From Platynereis dumerilii (taxonomy: Eukaryota > Annelida > Polychaeta > Phyllodocida > Nereididae), in the NCBI GenBank assembly GCA_026936325.1, contig JAPTHN010000043.1, forward strand, positions 2,821,988 to 2,885,987: DNA of 64,000 bases, read 5' to 3'. The notes below the pieces were generated by a model. It ran no database searches. It was given only the letters and a program-made list of their open reading frames with translations, and was not told the origin of the DNA. This document shows, in pieces, positions 1 through 11,771 of the stretch. The translations under genes and the position numbers were made by a program. Numbering within the stretch: position 1 is the first letter of the stretch; each line of letters starts with the position of its first letter.

Positions 1-417
1 ATATAATTATGTATGTGTCATGATAAATACTTTACAATACATGATTATATTATCAAATTATCATCATATAGATTTACTGGAATTTTCACTGGGAATCCAA
101 CAATAATTGTCAATTTATCACATTTTTTGGCGGTCTTCTTGTGTTTTGCAACATAATATTACAAATTGACTAGGCTTGTGTTAAATTCAATCATAATGTG
201 AATCTTGTAAAATTCATGTTGCATTTTGAAGTTACGTTTGATAACTACATTGTTCCTATTTTTTCACTTTAATTTTTTTTCTCAAGTTTGTTGTCCATTT
301 TATAATTTTAATTTAATTTTGTTTTGTAAAGGATCAAGACTTATTCTAACATACGGATACTTTTAAATAACTTTACTATAATTTTCACCTTTTGAATTTG
401 GATATTCTAAATTTCAG

Positions 418-559
418 GGCTACCATATTTGTCAGATTTCTTGCTTATTAAGGAATTGACATACTGTTTCCACTCATGAGGACAAGGCATTTTGGAGGAA
501 AATGATGATTATCTCAGAAGAACTGCCAAATGCACAGCGGAAAATATACATCAAAGAAG
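418..559 (+). other. Exon-like segment in palindrome arm, gene not recognised
   Basis: The segment is bounded by an acceptor-like TTTCAG and a donor-like GAAG|GTACCT. One frame is open through its second half from an ATG at 502 and reads MMIISEELPNAQRKIYIKE. The first half of that frame has a stop. A shorter, diverged version lies near 1637 and, with extra sequence, in the right arm around 5570-5625 on the minus strand, so the module was tandemly duplicated before the arm was inverted. Its phase does not join cleanly to the next exon-like segment at 2954. It may be a broken gene fragment or a non-coding exon. I recognise no family. Confidence 0.3.
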
Positions 560-1942
560 GTACCTATCTACTCTATATCTGAGATGTCTTGGACTCTCAG
601 TTTTGCAATTGGAATTACATTCAAGTTCAGTTAGAATATTTCTTTACACACTGAAAAGATGCACAATTTTCATTTAGAAGAACCGTTTTCTTTCTATTTG
701 TATTTGCAGTGTTTCCCTTTTGCTAATTTCTCTCAGTTTTGTTTCAATTACCTTGTGGATAAATATGTAATAAAACGTCTTTAATTTCATTGATTTTCTT
801 TGGCTGCCTTGAAAGTTTTGTACTGTGCTGAAACCTCAACTTTATCATTGATATTTTGGATACATATCAACTTTAACATATAAAATTTATTATCATCCAT
901 TGGAACAAGTTTAGCCTATACATAAATTATGAAAAATTAGGAAGGGACAATTGGACATAGCTCTCGCTATTATGTAGAAACTATTGCAATAACTTAAATA
1001 GATATTCAAAACTAAATGATGAAATGCTGAGCAATATAGAATCCATCCAATAATTATATTGCTTCGGCTAGTGCTCTATACCGTTTCAGTTAGCCATGCA
1101 GGTACAGTCAGGTTGGTTATTGGACCGGTTTTGAAGACACAAAGTTTCGGTTGGATCCGATATAGCATGAGCTGGGTTATTTTCATTAAAAACCCCCATT
1201 TTATTGCTGAAAACATCCATCAAAATTAATGTTGACTTTCAGTCATCTGCGAGGACTAATTTTCAAGCAAAAATATGGATTTTTCGGAGTCTGAGTTTTA
1301 GTGAAATTCGTATCGTCCCAAATTTGCGGACTGACAGTACAATGTGTACATGTATATTGTATAACAATAAGCGTACCGATGATGCGTATCCTATCAAATC
1401 TTACCACCGCATTTTGTCGATTTTGAATTAATTTAAAATTATTTATTATATTTTTTGTTAGCTCCACTGTTGGCAGTGTCGCTGTTTAATAGTTCATTAA
1501 AAAAGTTTTCTTAAGTTCAATGTTTAATTTTAATCTATTTTCGGTTACATTTATTTAAAAGCCCAAGCCAAACAGATAAACTAAATACTTATAAATCACT
1601 TTATTATGATTTCACCGTTTGATATTTTGTATTTCAGGGCAATCATATGAAATTGGGTTGGACTTCTCATTAAGAGTTAAAACATTTCTTTAGATTTTAA
1701 AAAGATGTTAAAACATTTCTTTAGATTTTAAAAAGATGGCAAATTTTTATTTAGAAGAAATGTTTTCGGTTTATTTGTGTTTCTATTTTTGCTAGTTTCT
1801 CGCATTTGAGTTTCAAGTTGTCTCACCTGGTGGATAAATAGGTATACAAATGTAAAATAACAAAGATTAATTTTTGCTGCTTTTGTACCATGCTTATATC
1901 ATGTCAATTCTTCAGCCTCAACTCTAACTCTGGACATGAATT

Positions 1943-2862
1943 CAGGGGTGCCGGAACAGGGGGACACGGGGGACAATTGCCCCCCTGCCCTAGTCCAAGG
2001 GGGGTGTAGGGCATAGTTAGTGTGCCCTTTTGATCTTAGTAAAAAACAAGAATCCGAGGATTCAAACCCTGGGTTCTGTTGGGAATTAGCAATTAAGCAT
2101 TAGATCCGTGGATACAAGATCAAAGTAGCACTGCATTGCGAAGTGCAATCAGCTTTGACACCTGTCAGATTGACTTCAAGTGCTGTTTCCCAATGGCAAT
2201 TTGGTAAACTGAGGGTGAAAAAAAGCTTTAGAACTTGCAGAATTGCAATTAGCATTGTTAGACTGCTTCTGAGAATATATGCACTGCAAAAAGCAATTGC
2301 CAAATGCATTATAGGCCTTCCTTGAATCGCATGGACGACCGTCACATGGGCGACATTATAATGCAAAGTCAGCTTGAAAACAGCCCCTCAAGACTCAAAC
2401 GATCTATTACACAACAAACAACTAAAAAAAAAAAAAATTAAAAAAAAACATTTTTTTTTTTTCAAACTAATAAAAAAAAATTAAAAAAAAAAAAAAACCA
2501 CAACAAACCATCCCCAATTCCACAACGCATTTTAGTTCACCTCTATATGAACACAAAATGGCCCACTTGACCACATCCACACCTGTATTAAGGCTGGGAA
2601 AACTTTTTTCCAAAAATCTCTCAGACTGGTTTTTAGATAAAATTACCCTGGGGGAACCCAGGGTAAAAAGCGTAATTGTGCCTTATTAATTAGTAATTTT
2701 AGGCACATTATTCAACCTTATTTTAGTATTTATATATATATATTCAAAAATATTATTGACTCTCTATTTGAATTTTGTCACACGAAACTGGTGCGAATAT
2801 GATATGCCCTTTTTAGTCCAACCGCCCCTGCTGTAGACCTGCATTTCCTTCTGGCACCCCTG
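1943..2862. mobile_element. hAT-like non-autonomous element, left-arm copy
   Basis: The ends form an inverted repeat CAGGGGTGCCGGAA / TTCTGGCACCCCTG and are flanked by the perfect 8-bp target duplication CATGAATT (1935-1942 and 2863-2870). An 8-bp duplication and a CAGGG-type terminus are hAT hallmarks. The interior has long poly-A and poly-T runs and no transposase frame; the 60-88-codon frames in it are too short to support one. The element is present in both palindrome arms, so it inserted before the inversion. Confidence 0.88.
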
Positions 2863-2953
2863 CATGAATTGTTCGTTCATTGATAATTTTTGATGAAAAG
2901 ATCATATAATATATAAGTTGATATAACTATTGCCATATCATATTATCTTGCAG

Positions 2954-3054
2954 GATGATTCAGAAAAGTTATTGAGAGATGTTGGACTATACATGTACGA
3001 GACTGAGGAAGAAGTTCCTGAAACAAAAATCATAACCTCTTCATGTTACTCTTG
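2954..3054 (+). other. Exon-like segment, acidic peptide, gene not recognised
   Basis: 101 bp lie between a good acceptor (ATCTTGCAG) and a good donor (CTTG|GTAAGA), open in one frame for 33 codons beginning DDSEKLLRDVGLYMYETEEE. The mirror copy is on the minus strand at 4105-4205. A possible terminal exon follows at about 3540 inside the spacer (acceptor AATTTCAG, with AATAAA-type signals near 3690), but joining the two by the obvious sites gives an immediate stop. This could be a real terminal exon pair of a small gene or a captured gene fragment. Function unknown. Confidence 0.4.
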
Positions 3055-3090
3055 GTAAGAAACTTTAATAAATCTCTATCTGAGCTACTG

Positions 3091-4070
3091 TAGTACAAAT
3101 TTTACCTGAAGACTGCAGATTCACAGTAACGCAACAAAAAAGCTGAGGGCATGTTTAAAATGTTGATTTGATTCCTGTCTTGAGCAATCTTGATCTCGTT
3201 TTGCCAGGAAAAATATTATTTTTGAAATCCAGATTTTCAGTAAAATGAGTTTCTGGCAAAATTAATGAATTGCGATAGTAACAGGAATATCCTGAGACTC
3301 CAGAGGCTGTTGAATTTTTAAAAATTAGCACTATCCCTGCTCCACATGCAGTGACAAACTGTGAATGTCAAGATATATTGTCACTATTTTTATTAATGTA
3401 ATGTTATCCCAAGTAGCAATTTAGGCCTCTAGGCCCTGGGCCTAAGTTCTTGTGGTGGCAGTTTGCGTTGTTTGATTTTAGTCACTGATTTGTGCTTATC
3501 ATGTTTCGTATCATTTGACCTTTACATTTCTAATTTCAGAAAGCATATGGTGCGGATCAAACAGGCTGATCGTTGATTGACCAATTCCAGGGTGGAGGAA
3601 GCAGACGTGCTCAACAGAAAGAAACAAGGAGGAGATTCACTGAAGCCTTGCATGATTACCTGAATTTTGTTGTATCTTAACATTAAATAAAATAAACAGA
3701 TATTACAATACAGACTGTGTGGTGCTTTTTATGGTAGGATTACATTGCACTCCCCATGGTAAGGGAGTGTTATAAATAAGAGATAAGTTCTGAATTGACA
3801 AATCAACTGAAATGAGAGGCTAAATATAGCCAGCATGAGCCTGAATCTCAGAAAAAGGCTCCCATGTGGTTTCCACAAGAAAGTTCCCATGTTATTTCCA
3901 CAAGAAAGTTCCCAGGTGATTTCCACCTGAAAAACGGGTGAAATTCACCTGTTCAGTGCCCCACATGGTTATCACATGGGCTCTTTTTGCCTACTTTCAC
4001 CTGGTTCTCTGCCAGGTGAAAATCACCTGGATTTCAGGTGATTTACACCCTGTGAACATTTCCTAGTGTA
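3091..4070 (+). repeat. 980-bp spacer unit of the palindrome, copy 1
   Basis: This block sits exactly between the two arms and recurs at 17167-18146 at the same length with only a handful of substitutions and no net indel. It holds a possible terminal exon and polyadenylation-like signal (about 3540-3690). From about 3850 it has a cluster of half-palindromic words of the type GGTGAAAATCACC and CACATGG. No clear terminal inverted repeat or target duplication is visible, so the mechanism that moved it is unknown. Confidence 0.85.
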
Positions 4071-7000
4071 GTAGCTCAGATAGAGATTTATTAAAGTTTC
4101 TTACCAAGAGTAACATGAAGAGGTTATGATTTTTGTTTCAGGAACTTCTTCCTCAGTCTCGTACATGTATAGTCCAACATCTCTCAATAACTTTTCTGAA
4201 TCATCCTGCAAGATAATATGATATGGCAATAGTTATATCAACTTATATATTATATGATCTTTTCATCAAAAATTATCAATGAACGAACAATTCATGCAGG
4301 GGTGCCAGAAGGAAATGCAGGTCTACAGCAGGGCGGTTGGACTAAAAAGGGCATATCATATTCGCACCAGTTTCGTGTGACAAAATTCAAATAGAGAGTC
4401 AATAATATTTTTGAATATATATATATATGAATACTAAAATAAGGTTGAATAATGTGCCTAAAATTACTAATTAATAAGGCACAATTACGCTTTTTACCCT
4501 GGGTTCCCCCAGGGTAATTTTATCTAAAAACCAGTCTGAGAGATTTTTGGAAAAAAGTTTTCCCAGCCTTAATACAGGTGTGGATGTGGTCAAGTGGGCC
4601 ATTTTGTGTTCATATAGAGGTGAACTAAAATGCGTTGTGGAATTGGGGATGGTTTGTTGTGGTTTTTTTTTTTTTTAATTTTTTTTTATTAGTTTGAAAA
4701 AAAAAAAATGTTTTTTTTTAATTTTTTTTTTTTTTAGTTGTTTGTTGTGTAATAGATCGTTTGAGTCTTGAGGGGCTGTTTTCAAGCTGACTTTGCATTA
4801 TAATGTCGCCCATGTGATGGTCGTCCATGCGATTCAAGGAAGGCCTATAATGCATTTGGCAATTGCTTTTTGCAGTGCATATATTCTCAGAAGCAGTCTA
4901 ACAATGCTAATTGCAATTCTGCAAGTTCTAAAGCTTTTTTTCACCCTCAGTTTACCAAATTGCCATTGGGAAACAGCACTTGAAGTCAATCTGACAGGTG
5001 TCAAAGCTGATTGCACTTCGCAATGCAGTGCTACTTTGATCTTGTATCCACGGATCTAATGCTTAATTGCTAATTCCCAACAGAACCCAGGGTTTGAATC
5101 CTCGGATTCTTGTTTTTTACTAAGATCAAAAGGGCACACTAACTATGCCCTACACCCCCCTTGGACTAGGGCAGGGGGGCAATTGTCCCCCGTGTCCCCC
5201 TGTTCCGGCACCCCTGAATTCATGTCCAGAGTTAGAGTTGAGGCTGAAGAATTGACATGATATAAGCATGGTACAAAAGCAGTTATTTTACATTTGTATA
5301 CCTATTTATCCACCAGGTGAGACAACTTGAAACTCAAATGCGAGACACTAGCAAAATTAGAAACACAAATAAACCGAAAACATTTCTTCTAAATGAAAAT
5401 TTGCCATCTTTTTAAAATCTAAAGAAATGTTTTAACATCTTTTTAAAATCTAAAGAAATGTTTTAACTCTTAAGAGAACTTTAACGAAACAAGAAATTAA
5501 TTCTGGTGAGAAACTGAGCCTCCTGGAGACATTTCAGATATTGATTTAACAGGTACCTTTGATGTATATGGCAATTCCTAATGAGAAGTCCAACCCAATT
5601 TCATATGATTGCCCTGAAATACAAAATATCAAACGGTGAAATCATAATAAAGTGATTTATAAGTATTTAGTTTATCTGTTTGGCTTGGGCTTTTAAATAA
5701 ATGTAACCGAAAATAGATTAAAATTAAACATTGAACTTAAGAAAACTTTTTTAATGAACTATTAAACAGCGACACTGCCAACAGTGGAGCTAACAAAAAA
5801 TATAATAAATAATTTTAAATTAATTCAAAATCGACAAAATGCGGTGGTAAGATTTGATAGGATACGCATCATCGGTACGCTTATTGTTATACAATATACA
5901 TGTACACATTGTACTGTCAGTCCGCAAATTTGGGACGATACGAATTTCACTAAAACTCAGACTCCGAAAAATCCATATTTTTGCTTGAAAATTAGTCCTC
6001 GCAGATGACTGAAAGTCAACATTAATTTTGATGGATGTTTTCAGCAATAAAATGGGGGTTTTTAATGAAAATAACCCAGCTCATGCTATATCGGATCCAA
6101 CCGAAACTTTGTGTCTTCAAAACCGGTCCAATAACCAACCTGACTGTACCTGCATGGCTAACTGAAACGGTATAGAGCACTAGCCGAAGCAATATAATTA
6201 TTGGATGGATTCTATATTGCTCAGCATTTCATCATTTAGTTTTGAATATCTATTTAAGTTATTGCAATAGTTTCTACATAATAGCGAGAGCTATGTCCAA
6301 TTGTCCCTTCCTAATTTTTCATAATTTATGTATAGGCTAAACTTGTTCCAATGGATGATAATAAATTTTATATGTTAAAGTTAATATGTATCCAAAATAT
6401 CAATGATAAAGTTGAGGTTTCAGCACAGTACAAAACTTTCAAGGCAGCCAAAGAAAATCAATGAAATTAAAGACGTTTTATTACATATTTATCCACAAGG
6501 TAATTGAAACAAAACTGAGAGAAATTAGCAAAAGGGAAACACTGCAAATACAAATAGAAAGAAAACGGTTCTTCTAAATGAAAATTGTGCATCTTTTCAG
6601 TGTGTAAAGAAATATTCTAACTGAACTTGAATGTAATTCCAATTGCAAAACTGAGAGTCCAAGACATCTCAGATATAGAGTAGATAGGTACCTTCTTTGA
6701 TGTATATTTTCCGCTGTGCATTTGGCAGTTCTTCTGAGATAATCATCATTTTCCTCCAAAATGCCTTGTCCTCATGAGTGGAAACAGTATGTCAATTCCT
6801 TAATAAGCAAGAAATCTGACAAATATGGTAGCCCTGAAATTTAGAATATCCAAATTCAAAAGGTGAAAATTATAGTAAAGTTATTTAAAAGTATCCGTAT
6901 GTTAGAATAAGTCTTGATCCTTTACAAAACAAAATTAAATTAAAATTATAAAATGGACAACAAACTTGAGAAAAAAAAAATTAAAGTGAAAAAATAGGAA

Positions 7001-7252
7001 CAATGTAGTTATCAAACGTAACTTCAAAATGCAACATGAATTTTACAAGATTCACATTATGATTGAATTTAACACAAGCCTAGTCAATTTGTAATATTAT
7101 GTTGCAAAACACAAGAAGACCGCCAAAAAATGTGATAAATTGACAATTATTGTTGGATTCCCAGTGAAAATTCCAGTAAATCTATATGATGATAATTTGA
7201 TAATATAATCATGTATTGTAAAGTATTTATCATGACACATACATAATTATAT
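4071..7252. repeat. Right arm of giant inverted repeat
   Basis: This is the reverse complement of the left arm. It starts directly after the spacer (AGTAGCTCAGATAGAG pairs with CTCTATCTGAGCTACT at the end of the left arm) and ends at 7252, where the partner sequence runs off the window. It keeps about 100 bp near 5480-5570 that the left arm lacks, so the arms are not simply one read copied back. A recent inverted duplication and an assembly fold-back of two alleles both remain possible. Confidence 0.93.
4297..5216. mobile_element. hAT-like non-autonomous element, right-arm copy
   Basis: Mirror image of the element at 1943-2862, also exactly 920 bp, flanked by AATTCATG on both sides (4289-4296 and 5217-5224). 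Its presence in both arms with the same target duplication shows it was carried by the arm duplication rather than inserted twice. Confidence 0.88.
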
Positions 7253-7584
7253 TGTGTCGATATTAAGCTAACGGTAGGCCTACTCGGCATGCACTATTTG
7301 TAATGGAATGTTTTTACAGAAAACAAAAATCAAATACAGCATTTAATACATGAACTTTATAAATAGGCATCTATTATAGCTCACCTCCACTAGATATTTC
7401 GCCACTGTTTTGCAGACTGGTTTCAATCTCCTTAAGAATAAATGACCAGTGTAAATTTATGGCACAAGTTTGTAATCATGTGGATGCTCTGAAATGCAAA
7501 AGAACAATTATTGAATACAAAAAAAAATTATTGTAGGTGCTACTTAGGCTATATATAAATATCTCTATTCAATTTCATAACATA
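7252..7584. other. Gene-free stretch after the palindrome
   Basis: About 330 bp of A+T-rich sequence between the end of the right arm and the next transposable element. I see no open frame, splice pair or repeat in it. Confidence 0.5.
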
Positions 7585-9009
7585 GGGGAGACTGGTTGTC
7601 ACAGGGGCAGGTTGTCACACTTTTTATTGCACTAAACTATGGAGTCACACAGCTCAACCAATCATTGTTAGGGTTGGGACGATATGGGTATTTTGATATC
7701 ACGATATCGATTGACTGTGATACCGCGGTAACACGATATATCGTTAATCAGCCATTTAATACTATAAAACGTCTCAAATCAGCGAAAAATCAGAAATTCT
7801 TAATTTTGCGCTACCCTCGTCCGCCATTTTGTAAGCAGACGCTCTGCGCTGCTCTCGCAAGAATCTTGCACAGCCCGAGAACTAAGTGTCATGGCGCCCG
7901 AGGGACGAAAAACAATGTGAATTCAAGTTGATTTCTTGCAATTTCTTCTTATTTGTGCCGGTAAATAACGGTATGAAGCAAAACCGGTAATACCGGAAGT
8001 ACTGTTGGCCCGAAAAATACCGCGGTATGGTATGAATACCGGTTATCGTCCCAACCCTAATCATTGTTTATTGCTTTTATAACCCCCTGGAGTCTTTTTG
8101 AAAAATCTTGACCCCTGGAAGGGAGTCTGGTAGGTGCACGGTCTGTTAAAAATTTCCTGTCACAAAAACTAATTTTTTACCTTCAACTTGCATGCAGTGC
8201 TAGTCTTTATCAAATAGTTGTTGAAAAAGGTACAGTTGTTACACTTACCATATAAATATTTCTTTAAATCATCATTAGAACAAATAGTGAAAATTTTGAT
8301 AACAACGGCCTTGGTCACCCGTTTTTGGAATTTTCATCAATCGGGGCAGGTTGTCACAAAAAGGCGGGGCAGGTTGTCACACTTTTTGGAGCTGGTTGTT
8401 ACCAATTAGGACCAGGCTTTTTAACCAAAAAACCAACACAAATATAAATTTATGCTTCATACATGCTATTGATGACTGAAGATGCATGCAGATATTGCAT
8501 TGTGTTTAAATAAATCAATTTCAAATTTATATGTAAAATTTGCAAAAAAATCGTAAAAATCCTACTCCAGATCGAATGCTTTCCTGCTGATTAGTAAGCC
8601 TTCATTTGTAGCACCCTTGTACACGGTAGCATGTTTGTTAAGGTCTTCACTGGGCAAGTGAATGATTCCTTATATGTCCAAAATAACTTTTCTTGGTGAA
8701 GATCTGCCCTACAGAGTTCCACTTCCTGCATTCGAGCTCACAACCAAAAGTGTGACAACCTGCCCCGAGAGTGTGACAACCTGCCCCGAAAATGTGACAA
8801 CCTGCCCCTAATTCTGAATTTTAAAAAATGTCCAATAGGACATCAAGAGTTCGATTGATATAGGTATATATTCACCAGATATGTTTAAGTGACTCCCCTT
8901 TTGCCATAGAATGGCAGTGCTCCTGCATGCTGTATATAGAAATAGTAGCATGTTTAAGTTTTACACACTGTGACAACCTGCCCCTGTGACAACCAGCCCC
9001 GGTCTCCCC
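7585..9009. mobile_element. TA-flanked TIR element with internal GTTGTCAC repeats
   Basis: The ends are inverted copies of GGGGAGAC followed by GGTTGTCACAGGGG, and TA lies outside each end, as in Tc1/mariner-type insertions. The word GGGGCAGGTTGTCACA occurs again inside near 8343 and 8366, and in inverted form at about 8750-8800 and 8975. The element is therefore built from repeated copies of its subterminal motif. There is no transposase frame. A hAT-like element is nested at 7669-8059. The related element at 20766-25253 has the same GGGGAGAC ends with GGTAAGTTGTGAC instead. Confidence 0.75.
7669..8059. mobile_element. hAT-like MITE nested in TA element
   Basis: Terminal inverted repeats TAGGGTTGGGACGAT / ATCGTCCCAACCCTA are flanked by a perfect 8-bp duplication ATCATTGT (7661-7668 and 8060-8067). 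Removing 391 bp plus one duplication restores the host element. No coding capacity. The GGGTTGGGACGATA terminus is common among animal hAT MITEs. Confidence 0.93.
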
Positions 9010-9609
9010 TAATTTAATAATAAAAAAAACTTTTCTATAGCGTCAGTTACAAACAGATATTTGCTCATCTGAAATTTAACAGTAAACACATTAAATTAAC
9101 AATTTAATGAAACAATGAAAATAAATATATCAATAAAAAATATGAAACAAGGAACTCGAAAAACAAAGAACATCGGCCTCAGCTCTCCCAGATATCATCC
9201 TTCCAGTGTCTACCCCTTACCAAAGCAATATTTATATTATTTGGATAATTCCTGCCCCACATGTTACATTAAAAACTGCATTTATCAAACTGAAAAAAAA
9301 AAGCTAAAAAATCAACAATTTTGCAAACGGCCATCAGTATTTAAGTCAAATTAAGATTGATGATTTGAGAATGAATATTTGGGGACTTTGTGTGCTTTAA
9401 ATAAATAATTACTGCGGCTGTTTTCATGAAATAAATAGTTTTACGCTTAGGAAAAATCCCCGGGGAAAAATCCAAGCCCCCCTGATTATTAAATGGTCGC
9501 CCCCTAAAAGGCATTTTCTTAACATGAAGTTGTTTTATTTTATAAACAAATATACCTGTACATCATAGGCTCAAATCATTACAGTCGCTGTTAAAACAAA
9601 TTAAATAAA

Positions 9610-9850
9610 TAATTTCCCATCAACTCGATGATTGAGGAAAACTATAAGGGGCCGACCAGACGACAGCTGGGGTTGGGGAGGGGGGTACGGATTTGACCAC
9701 AGGCCCCAGGGATGAGCTTTTTTTCCCCTAATTAAGCGTCCAGTTGAAGTTCCACAAACTTTTTTTTTCGCATGCGGAAGAGCGACAAACATTTTTATCG
9801 CAATTTTAAGATTACTGTACCCTTGCTACAGGTGGTAACAATTTTTTTTT
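9610..9850. repeat. GACCAGA(C/T)GA MITE-like repeat, copy 1
   Basis: The left end GGGGCCGACCAGACGA, then a G-rich run, resembles 13168. The middle (CACCTGTAGC..GGTAC, then AAAATTGCGATAAAAA) matches the 13.3-kb copy in reverse orientation. Low-complexity poly-T tracts separate the blocks. Boundaries are approximate and no protein is encoded. Confidence 0.45.
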
Positions 9851-10197
9851 CATGTGCTTATTATCGTTTTCATAGCTGTGTGTTTTTCTGAAAACTTCGT
9901 TTTGCAGTTAAACCGTGACATCAGAGGGTATCAGTGAATATGATTGGTCTAATCTTCAACCTGTGACATATCAGTTTAGAGTTTGACATCACAGTTCCTG
10001 ACAAAGGAATCTAAAACTGCCAGGCACTGTTATTTTTTTGTGTACAACCACAACAAACAACTTCTGTCTAAGGCGAGTGTTGCACCTCGCCAGAAGAGTC
10101 TGAATGTTTTGAAAACAAAGTGTGTTTTTGTATTTTACAAGACACTAGTTATCACAATTTCAAATAGCTTCCAGAAATTTGTTGTCAGTCATGGTAA
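9851..10197. other. Gene-free stretch
   Basis: A+T-rich sequence with no gene. The word CATAGCTGTGTGTTTTTC recurs inverted near 11890-11910, which suggests an old dispersed repeat pair around the 10-12 kb elements. Confidence 0.4.
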
Positions 10198-10686
10198 GGG
10201 ACCATTCAGAATTTATGGCTAGAGGAGCTGGGAGTTGCCTGATGGGGGCACCAACTTTTCAGACATGTTTCAAGGGGGGTCCAAATGCACTATAACAGAT
10301 GAATGGATGGATGGATGATTGGGGTTTTACATCCTGTATTTATGCACTTGGTAGGCTAATTAGGACAGTGGGAGGACAGGACAATAAGACGAAGGACGAT
10401 TAAAACAGCCATCCGACATAGGCCCAGGTGACCCAGCAAGAGCTGGATTCGAACCCTGATTGGCAGCCTAGCACGCTACCACGAGACCAAGCCCCCCCCC
10501 CACAAGTATAACAGTATATATGTGTGTATTGCTTTGTATGTTGAGGGGGGGGATAGTAAAAATATGCATGAAACCTTAGGGTGGGGCACTAAGGGTCCGC
10601 ATGAATTTCAAGGGGGGTATCAAATTTTGACTGGAGGTTCTGGCAAAACTCCCACCCCCCTCCCATCATAAATTCTGAATGGTCCC
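10198..10686. mobile_element. PIF/Harbinger-like MITE, copy 1
   Basis: Terminal inverted repeats GGGACCATTCAGAATTTATG / CATAAATTCTGAATGGTCCC lie between TAA trinucleotides (10195-10197 and 10687-10689), the 3-bp target size typical of PIF/Harbinger. A second member with nearly the same ends is at 28401-28819. The interior is G-rich on one side and C-rich on the other, with no coding capacity. A tRNA-derived SINE is nested inside. Confidence 0.85.
10300..10495 (-). mobile_element. tRNA-derived SINE, copy 1
   Basis: On the minus strand the 5' end reads like a tRNA: GGTCTCGTGGTAGCGTGCTA as the A-box region, then GGTTCGAATCC as the B box. Next come a tRNA-unrelated body (GGGTCACCTGGGCC) and a short tandem tail of ATCC units. 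Full copies carry both RNA polymerase III boxes. Other copies are at 37613, 42487 and 54606. Confidence 0.82.
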
Positions 10687-10783
10687 TAACTGTCCTTGAG
10701 GATAAGTAGTCTGTTTGATTCAGTTATGGTTGATTGAAGCATCTATCAACCAACTGGTGCTGGTATAAAAGCCAAACAAGCTA

Positions 10784-11771
10784 AACTTATACCACTGTTT
10801 GCTTTTTCTGGCCAATCAGAGGGCAGGATTTCGCTCTGATATAATGCATATCACAGCTCATACACCTGACCATGATATTGCATGCTTGGCTGACTACAAG
10901 TTGTCAAAATTGAAGGAAACACTGAAACAAAACTGACCAACAATGGATTAAAACTGAACAACACAGACAGTAAACAAGGAGGAAGATTGAATCAAGTGTG
11001 ATTGGTCTCAATAAAAAGGCTGTATTCACTCTGTTTTATACCAATATCATAATGATCAAATTTAAGGTCACTTGATAAAATAGTTCATTTTGGATAGGCA
11101 AGCTGCAAAAAATATAGCGGAGCAGCAGACCAACAATTTTGGTCCCATTTGGCAAGCTCAAAGAATTATTTTTTCTTCTTAATTCGGGGGCTGCCGCCCC
11201 CGAACCCCTGCTTCTTCTTATTACGGGGGCTGCCGCCCCCGAACCCCTGCTCCTTGCTTTCTATTATTTTTCAACTGTATTTCGGAACTTCAAAATATAA
11301 TTTACTCAGTGACTGTAATAATCAGCCATATGAAAGAGACCTTGGCTGAGAGGGCTGCACTATCGACCTACCTATCTATCTATCTATCTGTCTATCTATC
11401 TATAAATCCATCTCTAAAATTAATCTATGATATTAATGTTTTGTGTTATTTCTATCTATCTATCGATCTTTCTATCTATCTTTCTATCTACAAAATGTAT
11501 GTATTGTATTATTTCCTGAGAACAAAGAATTCTGACCTGTTGCCTTCAGGGCTGCCAACCTTCAAATGAACTGAGGAACATGAATGTGCAACAAATACAA
11601 TGAAATGTTGTCAAACAAGAAGGATTGAAGGCAAACAAAGGGATTTAAATTAATTTGTTTTGTACTTAGTGGTATAAGTTAGATAACACCCTTGTTTGTG
11701 ACAATATGCAATAATCCTCGGGCTAAAGCCCTCGGATATATTGCATATTGTCACAAACGAGGGCGTTATCT
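10784..11771. mobile_element. Compound palindromic element 1
   Basis: AACTTATACCACT at 10784 is matched by its inverse AGTGGTATAAGTT ending at 11680. Immediately outside that second repeat is a hairpin (11681-11771) with stem GATAACACCC..GGGCGTTATC and tip CCTCGGGCTAAAGCCCTCGG. A GGCCAATCAG box lies about 25 bp inside the opposite end. The interior holds two GC-rich hairpins (CGGGGGCTGCCGCCCCCG, 11180-11250) and TATC microsatellites. No protein is encoded. Four other elements share this layout but not this sequence. Confidence 0.6.
11369..11500. repeat. (CTAT)n microsatellites
   Basis: Two runs of CTAT/TATC units are separated by about 50 bp of unique sequence. They create the illusion of a serine/tyrosine/leucine-rich reading frame. 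Confidence 0.9.

Larger units (their letters stand above)
1..3090. repeat. Left arm of giant inverted repeat
   Basis: Reading the minus strand leftward from 7252 reproduces the plus strand from position 1 almost base for base, down to about 3090. The arm therefore begins at or beyond the window edge, so its true length is unknown. Visible differences from the right arm are a few substitutions (for example the ACC/ATG change in the shared 88-codon frame), poly-A length, and a stretch of about 100 bp found only in the right arm near 5480-5570. Inside the arm are a 920-bp hAT-like element and exon-like segments. The arm also contains two diverged tandem versions of one module (about 360-880 and 1575-1900). 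Confidence 0.93.

Noticed and set aside
2100-2366. 88-codon frame repeated at 4793-5059
   Set aside because: It lies inside the hAT-like element and is duplicated only because the arms are inverted copies. It has no family resemblance or start context.
10474-10495. tRNA gene
   Set aside because: The tRNA-like boxes belong to a dispersed SINE with a non-tRNA body and tandem tail, and no full cloverleaf can be drawn.
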